A DNA stretch of 64,000 nucleotides from Propionibacteriaceae bacterium (GTDB lineage Bacteria > Actinomycetota > Actinomycetes > Propionibacteriales > Propionibacteriaceae), in assembly GCA_017306015.1 (NCBI GenBank), contig JAFKJK010000013.1:62001-126000 (forward strand), in the 5' to 3' direction. The notes below the pieces were generated by a model. That model was given only the letters and a program-made list of their open reading frames with translations. It was not told the origin of the DNA and searched no databases. Of the stretch, positions 45,509 through 53,676 are shown piece by piece. Position numbers and translations under genes: made by a program. Every line of letters starts with the position of its first letter. The stretch's first letter is position 1.

Positions 45509-46654
45509 ATGTCCGATCTTGTCGCCGCGGTCAACGCCGCCCTCGCCACCGTCATCGATCCCGAGATCCACCGTCCGATCACCGAACTGGACATGGTCGA
45601 ATCGGTGGCGATCGACGACGCCGGCAGGGCCGCGGTCACGGTGCTGCTGACCATCACCGGTTGTCCGATGGCCGACACCATCGAGTCGTCGGTCCGGCAG
45701 GCAGTGACCTCCGTCCCCGGAGTCACAGACCTGGACCTGACGATGTCGGCGATGACTGACGAGCAGCGGTCGGCGCTGAAGCGCAAGCTTCGCGGCGGAC
45801 GCGACGAGCGCGAGATCCCCTTCGCCCAGGCAGACTCCCGCACCCAGGTGCTGCTGGTCGCCTCCGGCAAGGGTGGGGTCGGGAAGAGTTCTGTGACGGC
45901 GAACCTCGCCATGGCTTTGGCCGCGCTCGGACGCACCGTCGGCGTCCTGGATGCCGACATCTACGGGCACTCGATCCCGCAGATGCTCGGCCTGATGGAC
46001 GCGTTCCCGACGTCGGTGGACGGGATGATCATGCCGGTGCCGAGCATGGGCATGAAGGTGATCAGCATCGGGATGATGAAGGAGAGCCGCGAGCAGGTGA
46101 TCGCCTGGCGCGGGCCGATCCTCGACCGGGCGCTGCAGCAGTTCCTCGCCGACGTCTACTGGGGCGACCTCGACTTCCTCGTGGTGGACCTGCCGCCCGG
46201 CACCGGCGACGTCGCCCTCTCGCTCGGCCACAAGCTTCCGAACGCCGAGGTGCTGGTCGTCACCACCCCGCAGCAGGCAGCGGCCGAGGTCGCCGAGCGG
46301 GCCGGCACGATGGCGTCCATGCTGGAGCAGAAGGTGATAGGGGTCGTCGAGAACATGGCGTATCTCGAGGCTGAGTGCCCTCACTGCGGCGAGACCCACC
46401 GCGTGGATGTGTTCGGTGCCGGCGGCGGGGCGGAGGTCGCCCGGACCCTCACGAACCGGCTCGGCTATGAGGTGCCGCTGCTCGCCGAGGTGCCGATCGA
46501 CCCGGAACTGGCCGCTGGCGGCGACCAGGGCGTCCCGCTGGTCGCGACCGCGCCGGAGCGTCCGGCCGCAGCGGCGATCACCGAGCTCGCCCGGCTGCTC
46601 TCGGCGCGCAAGCCGTCCTTGGCCGGAAGGAAGCTGGGCGTCATCCCGGTGTGA
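45509..46654 (+). CDS. mrp: Mrp/ApbC-type iron-sulfur cluster carrier ATPase
   Basis: A 381-residue protein. The N-terminal MIP18-like domain (AALATVIDPEIHRPITELDM, LLTITGCPMAD) precedes a deviant Walker A P-loop, VASGKGGVGKSSVTANLAMA. Switch motifs LDADIYGHSIPQMLG and VVDLPPGTGDVALSL follow, with a CxxC (ECPHCGE) that carries the cluster in family members. It delivers Fe-S clusters to apo-proteins. ATG 45509 lies seven bases after TAGGGT (45496-45501), so it is leaderless. Confidence 0.95.
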   Translation: MSDLVAAVNAALATVIDPEIHRPITELDMVESVAIDDAGRAAVTVLLTITGCPMADTIESSVRQAVTSVPGVTDLDLTMSAMTDEQRSALKRKLRGGRDEREIPFAQADSRTQVLLVASGKGGVGKSSVTANLAMALAALGRTVGVLDADIYGHSIPQMLGLMDAFPTSVDGMIMPVPSMGMKVISIGMMKESREQVIAWRGPILDRALQQFLADVYWGDLDFLVVDLPPGTGDVALSLGHKLPNAEVLVVTTPQQAAAEVAERAGTMASMLEQKVIGVVENMAYLEAECPHCGETHRVDVFGAGGGAEVARTLTNRLGYEVPLLAEVPIDPELAAGGDQGVPLVATAPERPAAAAITELARLLSARKPSLAGRKLGVIPV

Positions 46655-46663
46655 TCCTCGAAC

Positions 46664-46838
46664 CGTCGCTCGGATCACGTGAACCAGGAGCCTCTGTCCG
46701 CGGTCGTGAACTGAAGTACCTGTCCCCGCGGTTCGGCCGGATCGCGTGAACCGAAGTACCTGTCCCCGCGGTTCACCTGCGTGAACCAGGAGCGTCTGCC
46801 CGCGGTTCGTGAACCGAAGTACCTGTCCCCGCGGTTCA
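46664..46838. repeat. Palindromic-ended 29-bp repeats, minus orientation
   Basis: Full copies at 46707-46735, 46747-46775 and 46810-46838, of the form TGAACCGAAGTACCTGTCCC then CGCGGTTC. Two variant copies carry TGAACCAGGAGC (near 46690 and at 46782). Relative to the arrays at 20958 and 52770 they are in reverse orientation. Confidence 0.85.
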
Positions 46839-46895
46839 CCGGTGGTCCGGATGGGGCCACGAGCAGCTCGCCGACGGACCGGTCGCCCAGCGAAC

Positions 46896-46971
46896 GGGGC
46901 ATTTCTGCGCCTGATCGAGGCTCATCTGGCCGATCGGGCTCGTCCGACCGCTCGCGGGGGAGATTTGTCCC
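46896..46971. repeat. 76-bp GGGAC/GTCCC-type element (diverged)
   Basis: It starts GGGGCATTTCTGCGC and ends GGGAGATTTGTCCC, still exactly 76 bp. It lies between the 29-bp repeats and the lacI-family promoter. Confidence 0.72.
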
Positions 46972-47071
46972 GGTAGCCGGGCGGGTCGGACATGCGATCC
47001 GTCGGGCCGTGGGCGTAATCACCCTTGCGTAGCGGGGTGCTCGGCTTCCCGGCAGCGGGTAGTGGGCACGC

Positions 47072-47083
47072 GTAAGCGCTTAC
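47072..47083. promoter_or_regulatory. LacI-type operator upstream of the sugar cluster
   Basis: GTAAGCGCTTAC is a perfect 12-base palindrome with the central CG typical of LacI/GalR sites. It lies 23 bases before the regulator's start, so autorepression of the whole cluster is likely. Confidence 0.8.
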
Positions 47084-47105
47084 ATCCCAATGAGGGGAGC
47101 CCCCC

Positions 47106-48161
47106 GTGAGCGACCGAACGCCCAGGCCGGCGACCATCTACGCGGTGGCCGAGAGAGCTGGCGTGTCGATCGCGACCGTCTCCCGGGTGCTCCAGGGGAC
47201 GAACCATGTCGCCAGCGCCACCCGTGATCGGGTTCTCGACGCTGCGCGCCAACTCGACTACCTACCCCGGGGCTCGGCGCGGGCGCTGGCCGCGAAGAAG
47301 CACGAGGCCGTCGGGCTGATGCTGCCTGGGCTCAGCGGACCCTACTTCGCCGACCTGCTGGTCGGGTTCGAGACCGCAGCAGCCGAGTGCGGCCTGTCCG
47401 TGGCCCTGCTGATGACCGACGAACGCGGGCTGTCCAGCCCGCTGCGCCAGCTGGTCGCGCGGGTGGACGGTCTGGCGGTGATGGCCCGCCCCGGCCAGCT
47501 GGCCCCCGACGACCTGGCCTCTCTCGGCCGATGGCTTCCGTTGGTCCGACTGGCTGCCAGTGACCACCCGGCCACCATCCATGCCGAGAACACCGCGAGC
47601 GCCCGTGAGCTCACCGAACACCTCTTCGGGCACGGCCGACGCCGACTCGAGTTCGTCGGCGATCCCGAGCTGGCCCCGGACGCGGCCGAGCGTTACGCCG
47701 GCTTCGCCGCCGCGCACGCTGGACTGGGGCTGGTGCCCGCACCCGCCGTGCCGGTCGGTTTCGCAGAGGCGGACGGACGCCGGTACGCCCGGCAGGTGCT
47801 GTCCCGGGCCGAACCGCCGGACGGGCTGGTCTGCGTCAACGACGAGGTTGCGGTCGCCCTGCTGGACGAACTCCAGCGTGGCGGTGTCGTGATCGGCCGG
47901 GACGTCGCCGTCACCGGCTGGGACGACATCATGACCGCCCGCTACACCCGTCCCGGCCTGACCTCGGTCTCCCAGCCCGTCCGCGAGCTCGGACGCCTGG
48001 CCGCCACCGCGCTGCACGACGTCATCGCCGGCGGATCCACCCCCGGACCCGCCGTTCTGCCCACCCGGATCGTGATCCGCGGATCCTGCGGCTGCCCCGA
48101 GGCGCTTCCGCCGGATGCCACCGAGCCTCAACCGGGACCCACCAAGGAGGAAACCAAATGA
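47106..48161 (+). CDS. LacI-family transcriptional regulator
   Basis: A 351-residue regulator. The N-terminal HTH TIYAVAERAGVSIATVSRVL and hinge helix YLPRGSARALAAKK precede a periplasmic-binding-like sugar domain (EAVGLMLPGLSGPYFADLLV, DGLVCVNDEVAVALLDEL, VTGWDDIMTARYTRPGLTSV). Its operator is probably the palindrome at 47072. GTG 47106 follows GAGGGGAG. The stop overlaps the next ATG, so regulator and transporter form one operon. The inducer should be the sugar released by the hydrolase at the end of the cluster. Confidence 0.93.
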   Translation: MSDRTPRPATIYAVAERAGVSIATVSRVLQGTNHVASATRDRVLDAARQLDYLPRGSARALAAKKHEAVGLMLPGLSGPYFADLLVGFETAAAECGLSVALLMTDERGLSSPLRQLVARVDGLAVMARPGQLAPDDLASLGRWLPLVRLAASDHPATIHAENTASARELTEHLFGHGRRRLEFVGDPELAPDAAERYAGFAAAHAGLGLVPAPAVPVGFAEADGRRYARQVLSRAEPPDGLVCVNDEVAVALLDELQRGGVVIGRDVAVTGWDDIMTARYTRPGLTSVSQPVRELGRLAATALHDVIAGGSTPGPAVLPTRIVIRGSCGCPEALPPDATEPQPGPTKEETK

Positions 48162-49438
48162 GAACACCCGCGATGAGAACATCCGCGATCGCCGTCCTCA
48201 GTGTGGCGGCGCTCACCCTGGCCGGCTGCGGCCGGCCGACGGAGACCCAACCGGCCGCGCCACAGGCCTCCACCTCGATCGGCGCGGGTCCGGCCACCGG
48301 TGACCTCACCATCTGGGCGATGGGTGCCGAGGGCGAGAAGCTGCCCGACCTGCTGAAGGACTTCGAGACCGCGAACCCCGACGTCAAGATCACCGTCACC
48401 GCCATTCCCTGGAGCGCGGCGCACGACAAGTTCACCACCGCGATCACCGCCCAGAAGACTCCCGACCTGGCCATGATCGGGACGACCTGGATGGGCGAGT
48501 TCGCGGGCCTCGGAGCGCTCGATCCCACCCCGTCCTCGATCGACAAGGCCGCGTTCTTCCCGGGCGCCTGGGGTACCACCGAGGTGAACGGGACGTCGTA
48601 CGGAATCCCCTGGTACGTCGAGACGAGGCTGGTGTACTACCGCACCGACCTGGCCAAGAAGGCCGGCATCACCACGCTGCCGAACGACTGGGACGGACTC
48701 AAGGCGATGGCGAAGGCGATGCAGGAGAAGGCCGGCGCCAAGTGGGGGATCAACCTCCAGCCCGGCGGTACCGGCTCCTGGCAGACGGTGATGCCGTTCG
48801 CCTGGTCCAACGGGGCCCAGCTCAACAACGGTGACCAGTGGACGTTCGACACCCCCGAGATGGCGGAGGCCGTGCAGTACTACCAGAGCTACTTCACCGA
48901 CGGCATCTCCAACAAGTCCCCCGCCCCCAACTCCACCGTCGAGCCGCCGTTCGTGGACGGCAGCCAGCCGATGTTCATCTCCGGGCCGTGGGAGATGAGC
49001 GCGGTGGAGAAGGTCGGCGGCAAGGGATTCGCCGACAAGTACTCGGTGATGCCGATGCCCACGAAGAAGACCTCGTCCTCCTTCGTCGGCGGCTCCAACT
49101 TCGCGGTCTTCAAGGACTCGAAGAACACCGACGCCGCCTGGAAGCTGGTCCAGTGGCTGGCCAAGCCTGAGGTGCAGGTGAAGTGGTACCAGCTGTCCAC
49201 CGACCTGCCGTCGGTGCAGTCGGCGTGGCAGGATCCGGCGCTGGCGTCCGACACCAAGCTGGCCACCTTCGGCAAGCAGCTCCAGACAGCCGTCGCCCCG
49301 CCGTCCTTCCCGACCTGGGAGCAGGTCGCGGCCAAGTTCGACACCGAACTGGAGAAGGTCGCCAAGACCGGTGAGGACGTGAAGACCGCGCTGGCGACCG
49401 TCGAGTCCGAGGCGCAGTCGATCGGCACCGGGAGCTGA
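48158..49438 (+). CDS. Sugar ABC transporter substrate-binding lipoprotein
   Basis: A 426-residue family 1 solute-binding protein. The signal peptide ends in the lipobox LTLAGC, so it is lipid-anchored outside the membrane. Features are DLTIWAMGAEGEKLPDLLKD, TAQKTPDLAMIGTTWMGEFA, YGIPWYVETRLVYYRTDLAK and MFISGPWEMSAVEKVGG, typical of oligosaccharide-binding CUT1 proteins. ATG 48158 overlaps the regulator's stop by four bases. Confidence 0.94.
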   Translation: MRTPAMRTSAIAVLSVAALTLAGCGRPTETQPAAPQASTSIGAGPATGDLTIWAMGAEGEKLPDLLKDFETANPDVKITVTAIPWSAAHDKFTTAITAQKTPDLAMIGTTWMGEFAGLGALDPTPSSIDKAAFFPGAWGTTEVNGTSYGIPWYVETRLVYYRTDLAKKAGITTLPNDWDGLKAMAKAMQEKAGAKWGINLQPGGTGSWQTVMPFAWSNGAQLNNGDQWTFDTPEMAEAVQYYQSYFTDGISNKSPAPNSTVEPPFVDGSQPMFISGPWEMSAVEKVGGKGFADKYSVMPMPTKKTSSSFVGGSNFAVFKDSKNTDAAWKLVQWLAKPEVQVKWYQLSTDLPSVQSAWQDPALASDTKLATFGKQLQTAVAPPSFPTWEQVAAKFDTELEKVAKTGEDVKTALATVESEAQSIGTGS

Positions 49439-49505
49439 CGATGGCCGCCCCCACCGTGGCTCCGGCCGGGCAGCTGCCCTTGGCCACACCGCCGGCCGGG
49501 ATCCC

Positions 49506-50330
49506 GTGCTGTTCGCGGCCTTCACCGTGTGGCCGGTGCTGCAGAGCCTGTTCATGAGCTTCACCGACACCAAGGAGAAGGACCTGCGGACCCCGTTCGC
49601 GGTGAACTTCATCGGGCTGGGCAACTACGCCAGGGCGCTGGGGGACCCGACGTTCGTGAAGGCCGCGGCGAACACCGCCTACTTCGTGGTGGTCGGCGTC
49701 CCGCTCACCCTCGCGGTCGCCCTGCTCGCCGCCGTCGCGCTGGACAAGGGCATCACCCGCCTGCGGGCGGTCTACCGCCTGGGCTTCTACACCCCGGTGA
49801 TCACCTCGATCGTGGCGGTCGCCGTGGTCTGGCGGTTCATCCTCCAGCCCGACTCCGGCCTGGCCAACACGGTGCTCGGCTGGTTCGGCATCCAGGGCCC
49901 GAACTGGCTCGGTGAGGTGCAGTGGGCGATGCCGTCGCTGATCCTGATGGCGACCTGGCGCAACTTCGGCACCGGCATGATCATCTTCCTCGCCGGCCTG
50001 CAGAGCGTGCCGCCGTCCCTCCAGGAAGCAGCAGCGATCGACGGGGCTAACGCGTGGCAGCGGTTCTGGAACATCACCTTCCCGTTGCTGCGCCCGACGC
50101 TGCTGTTCGTGTCGGTGACCACCGCGATCGGCTACCTGCAGTTCTTCGAAGAGCCGTTCGTGATGACCTCGGGCGGCCCGCTGAACAGCACGATCTCGCT
50201 GTCGATGTACACCTACAACCAGTTCGGCTACGGCAACTACGGGCTGGCCGCGGCGATGAGCTACCTGATCTTCGTGGTCATCGCCGTGGTCACGGCCCTG
50301 CAGTTCCGGTTGCTGCGCGAGAACACCTAG
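49506..50330 (+). CDS. Sugar ABC permease (MalF-type), N-terminus apparently frameshifted
   Basis: The readable part is 274 residues with six hydrophobic segments and the cytoplasmic EAA loop LQEAAAIDGANAWQRFWNITFPLL, a normal CUT1 permease. The start is a problem. GTG 49506 leaves almost no cytoplasmic N-terminus before helix 1 (LFAAFTVWPVLQSLFMSF) and has no Shine-Dalgarno site. An ATG at 49441, two bases after the preceding stop, opens MAAPTVAPAGQLPLA in another frame. One lost base near 49470-49490 would join it to GHTAGRDPVLFAAF and give a protein of usual length. Confidence 0.85.
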   Translation: MLFAAFTVWPVLQSLFMSFTDTKEKDLRTPFAVNFIGLGNYARALGDPTFVKAAANTAYFVVVGVPLTLAVALLAAVALDKGITRLRAVYRLGFYTPVITSIVAVAVVWRFILQPDSGLANTVLGWFGIQGPNWLGEVQWAMPSLILMATWRNFGTGMIIFLAGLQSVPPSLQEAAAIDGANAWQRFWNITFPLLRPTLLFVSVTTAIGYLQFFEEPFVMTSGGPLNSTISLSMYTYNQFGYGNYGLAAAMSYLIFVVIAVVTALQFRLLRENT

Positions 50331-50339
50331 GGGGTCGGC

Positions 50340-51170
50340 ATGCTGCGCTCACGGACGAGATATGGCCGGTGGTGGGTCTACCTGGTGCTCACCGTCGCGC
50401 TGGTGCTCGTGATCACGCCGTTCGTCTGGATGGTGCTCGGCAGCTTCAAGACCGAGGGCGAGATCCAGCGCGTCCCGCCCACCTGGTGGCCTGAGACCGC
50501 CACTCTGGACAACTACACCCAGCTGTTCGCCCGGCTCAACTTCGCCACCTACTTCACCAACTCGGTGGTCGTCGCCGTCGCTGTCACCGCGGGCAACCTG
50601 CTGTTCTGCTCGATGCTCGGCTACGCACTGGCGATGCTGGAGTTCCCGGGCAAGCGGGCGTTGCTCCTGGTGGTGCTGGGGACGCTGATGATCCCCGGCG
50701 TGGTCACGTTCGTCCCGCTGTTCGTGATCGTCGCCAACGCCGGGCTGATCGACTCCCTGCCCGGCCTGATCCTGCCGTTCCTGGTCACCCCGTTCGGGGT
50801 GTTCCTGATGCGGCAGTTCATCTCCGGCCTGCCGCCCGACCTCCTCGACGCCGGACGGGTGGACGGAGCCGGCGAGCTGGGCATCTTCGGCCGGATCATC
50901 CTGCCGCTGTGCGGGCCGGCCCTGGCGACGCTCGGCATCCTGACGTTCCTGAGTTCGTGGAACAACTTCCTGTGGCCGCTCGTGGTCGCGCAGACCGAGA
51001 GCCACTACACCCTGCCGGTGGCGCTTGCCCTCTACTCCACCGGCCAGAACAACACCCAGTACGGCCTGCTCCTGGCCGGTGCGTGCGTCGTGGTGTTGCC
51101 GCTGCTGGTCGTCTTCCTGCTGTTCCAGCGGCACTTCGTCGAGGGCATCGCCACCACCGGAATCAAGTGA
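50340..51170 (+). CDS. Sugar ABC permease (MalG-type)
   Basis: A 276-residue permease with six helices. It starts MLRSRTRYGRWWVYLVLTVA, has a typical periplasmic loop (PPTWWPETATLDNYTQLF) and the EAA-like loop PPDLLDAGRVDGAGELGIFGR. It pairs with the upstream permease; an ATPase (MsiK-like) must be supplied from elsewhere because none is in the cluster, as is common for actinobacterial CUT1 importers. ATG 50340 follows TAGGGGGTCGGC. Confidence 0.93.
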   Translation: MLRSRTRYGRWWVYLVLTVALVLVITPFVWMVLGSFKTEGEIQRVPPTWWPETATLDNYTQLFARLNFATYFTNSVVVAVAVTAGNLLFCSMLGYALAMLEFPGKRALLLVVLGTLMIPGVVTFVPLFVIVANAGLIDSLPGLILPFLVTPFGVFLMRQFISGLPPDLLDAGRVDGAGELGIFGRIILPLCGPALATLGILTFLSSWNNFLWPLVVAQTESHYTLPVALALYSTGQNNTQYGLLLAGACVVVLPLLVVFLLFQRHFVEGIATTGIK

Positions 51171-51180
51171 GGAACCAACC

Positions 51181-52761
51181 ATGACCACGTCCACCCCCCT
51201 CTCGCGCCGAACCCTCCTTGCCGGCGCCGCCGCCACCGGGCTGGTGACCGCGCTGCCGAATGGCACCGCGGTCGCCAGCCCGGTGCGCAGGCCCGAGGCC
51301 GCCTTCGACTCCCGCCGGGTGGCCGGCTGGGCCCGCGACACCTGGCGATGCCTGGTCGCCATGACCGACGCGAGGACCGGCCTGCCCGCCGACGGCATCA
51401 CCGCGTCCCTCGCCGCTGCCGATCGCAGCCGCTACACGTCCCCGACCAACATCGGCGGCTACCTGTGGAGCGCCGTCGTCGCCCGCGAACTGGGCATCAT
51501 CGGGGAGGGTGAGCTCGTCCGTCGCTGCCGGCAGACCTTGACGACCCTGCTGAAGCTCGACCACCACCGGCCGTCGGGGATGTTCTACAACTGGTACGAC
51601 CCGGCCACCGGCAAGGTCGTCACCACCTGGCCCGAGGACGGCAGCAGGGTCTACCCCTTCGCCTCCAGCGTGGACAACGGCTGGCTCGGGGCCGCGCTGT
51701 GGGTGGTACGCAATGCCGTCCCGGAAGCGCGGGACCTGGCCGACCGGCTGTTCTCCCGGATGCGCTGGGACATGTTCTACGACGCCGACACCGCCCACCA
51801 GGGCGTCCGTCCCGGCGGTCTGATCCACGGTGGCTTCTACGACGGCGAGACGCCGCCGGGCTTCTCGGGCTACTCCGGCAACCACATCGGCGTCGGCCCC
51901 GACGTCTGGTACACCAACCACCACTACGACACCACGGTCTCGGAGACCCGGATCACCAGCTACCTGGGCATCTTCACCGGGCAGATCCCGGCGAAGCAAT
52001 ACTTCGCGATGTGGCGGACGTTCCCCGCGTCCTGCGACTGGGACTGGCAGGAGTCGCAGCCGGTCGGAACGACCCGGACCTACCTCGGCCTGGACGTCTT
52101 CGAGGGCGCCTACCGCTACCGGGGCATGCGGATCGTCCCCGGCTGGGGCGGCAGCATGTTCGAGGAACTGATGCCCGACGTGTTCGTGCCCGAGGCCAGG
52201 TGGGCGCCGCGCTCGTGGGGCCTGAACCACCCGTTGCACGTCCGTGCCCAGCGGGAGCACGGCCTGGTCGAGGCCCGGTACGGCATCTGGGGTTTCTCGC
52301 CCTCGTCCAACCCGGACGGCGGCTACCGCGAGTACGGCGTGGACGCCCTGGGCCTGAATCCGGACGGCTACTTCTCCGACGTCGAGAAGACCAACTACGA
52401 CCCGGGCTTCGGCAGTTGCCGGGCCGCGACCAACCCGAAGCCTCATTTCGGCGACGGCGTCGCCACCCCGCATGCCTCGTTCCTTGCCATGCTGCACGAG
52501 CCGCGGCAGGCGTACGCCAACCTGGCGAAACTGCAGCGTGACTACGCCGGCTATGGCGACGGCGGGTTCTACGACGCGATCGCGAGCAGCTCCGGGAAGG
52601 TCGCGAAGCGCTACCTCTCCCTCGACCAGGCGATGATCATGGGCGCGGTCGGGAACGTCCTGGGACGCGACGTGATCCGGCGTGCGTTCGCCACCCGTCC
52701 GGTCGAGCGCAAGCTGCGTCCGGTGCTGGCGATGGAGCGCTTCGGCGCCGGATCCGACTGA
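51181..52761 (+). CDS. Tat-exported glucoamylase-like hydrolase (GH144-like)
   Basis: A 526-residue protein. The N-terminus TPLSRRTLLAGAAATGLVTA is a twin-arginine signal. The mature part is an (alpha/alpha)6-barrel-like protein with SPTNIGGYLWSAVVARELGI, GMFYNWYDPATGKV, SSVDNGWLGAALWV and ARYGIWGFSPSSNPDGGYRE, matching the glucoamylase (PF10091) family that includes GH144 beta-1,2-glucanases. The substrate is inferred, not proved: beta-1,2-glucan or a related oligosaccharide whose products enter through the adjacent ABC importer. It is the last gene of the LacI-controlled operon. Confidence 0.83.
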   Translation: MTTSTPLSRRTLLAGAAATGLVTALPNGTAVASPVRRPEAAFDSRRVAGWARDTWRCLVAMTDARTGLPADGITASLAAADRSRYTSPTNIGGYLWSAVVARELGIIGEGELVRRCRQTLTTLLKLDHHRPSGMFYNWYDPATGKVVTTWPEDGSRVYPFASSVDNGWLGAALWVVRNAVPEARDLADRLFSRMRWDMFYDADTAHQGVRPGGLIHGGFYDGETPPGFSGYSGNHIGVGPDVWYTNHHYDTTVSETRITSYLGIFTGQIPAKQYFAMWRTFPASCDWDWQESQPVGTTRTYLGLDVFEGAYRYRGMRIVPGWGGSMFEELMPDVFVPEARWAPRSWGLNHPLHVRAQREHGLVEARYGIWGFSPSSNPDGGYREYGVDALGLNPDGYFSDVEKTNYDPGFGSCRAATNPKPHFGDGVATPHASFLAMLHEPRQAYANLAKLQRDYAGYGDGGFYDAIASSSGKVAKRYLSLDQAMIMGAVGNVLGRDVIRRAFATRPVERKLRPVLAMERFGAGSD

Positions 52762-52769
52762 CCGACCGC

Positions 52770-52932
52770 TGAACCGCCGGGGACAGGTACTTCGGTTCAG
52801 CTGAACCGCCGGGGACAGGTACTTCGGTTCAGCTGAACCGTCGGGGACAGGTACTTCGGTTCAGCTGAACCGTCGGGGACAGGTACTTCGGTTCACGCAG
52901 GCTGAACCGTTGGGGACAGGTACTTGGGTTCA
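52770..52932. repeat. Five 30-bp palindromic-ended repeats
   Basis: Copies at 52770-52799, 52802-52831, 52834-52863, 52866-52895 and 52903-52932, each TGAACCG(C/T)(C/T)GGGGACAGG followed by TACTTCGGTTCA (GGGTTCA in the last). The first four are separated by only two bases. The last contains the stop codon of the GyrI-like gene on the minus strand. Confidence 0.92.
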
Positions 52933-53577
52933 GGCAGCCGCGACCGGGTGCCGCAGGATCGTCCGCAGCTTTTCCGGAGCCGCCCGACGTGGATCGCCGA
53001 GGTAGATCTCGTGGTGCCGCCCGCCGCGCAGACCGACGAGGTCCGCCAGGCCGTGGCCGGCGAGGAACGCCGACAGTCCGGCCAGGGTCGCAGGTTCGGT
53101 GGCGTACGGCCCGAGGTGCAGCACCTGCGCGCAGAGGCCCTCGGCGAACCGCACCAGGCGCAACCGCTCCAGCTCGGGACTGTCGCCGCGCTTCTTCGCC
53201 AGGCCGGCGAGCGCTGCGGCGACGTCCACCGGCTCGATACGGTCGGGCACGGGGATGAGCAGCCGGTACTCCCAGTTGTCGGGGTGCGAGAGGTCGAAGT
53301 CGCCACCATCGAGCCACCACTGCCCCTGCAGCGGCAGCACCGGGAAGTCGATCGGCCTCTCGGCGCGCTTCTTCAGGGTGAACCTGAGCGTGTAGGCCAG
53401 CCCGTACAGAGCCTGGAGCGCTGCCTCGAACCCGGGGGAGTCGGACGGGCCGTGTCCGGTCTCGATCCGTCCGCCGATGCTCAGGTAGGTCAGTTCGGGC
53501 ACGTCCACGAGCTCGAAGCGTCCGGGCTTGGTGGCGTAGAGGTGGCGCAACTCGCGACGCAGGTCGATGGTTTCCAT
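52930..53577 (-). CDS. GyrI-like small-molecule-binding domain protein
   Basis: A 215-residue protein. FELVDVPELTYLSIGGRIE, LYGLAYTLRFTLKKR, LQGQWWLDGGDFD and PDNWEYRLLIPVPDRIE fit the stand-alone GyrI-like family, which binds small hydrophobic ligands (some members hydrolyse cyclopropanoids). It is cytoplasmic. The stop codon lies in the last 30-bp repeat, so the final codons may derive from the repeat boundary. ATG 53577 is the family-like start. Confidence 0.88.
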   Translation of the reverse strand: METIDLRRELRHLYATKPGRFELVDVPELTYLSIGGRIETGHGPSDSPGFEAALQALYGLAYTLRFTLKKRAERPIDFPVLPLQGQWWLDGGDFDLSHPDNWEYRLLIPVPDRIEPVDVAAALAGLAKKRGDSPELERLRLVRFAEGLCAQVLHLGPYATEPATLAGLSAFLAGHGLADLVGLRGGRHHEIYLGDPRRAAPEKLRTILRHPVAAA

Positions 53578-53676
53578 CGCCACAGCCTGCACCCTCCCCC
53601 GATGGCAGGGTCGAGTCACAGGAATCCCACAGCAGGCACCCGGCCGGCGGCGAGGCCGCTGCAATAGGCTGGACGC

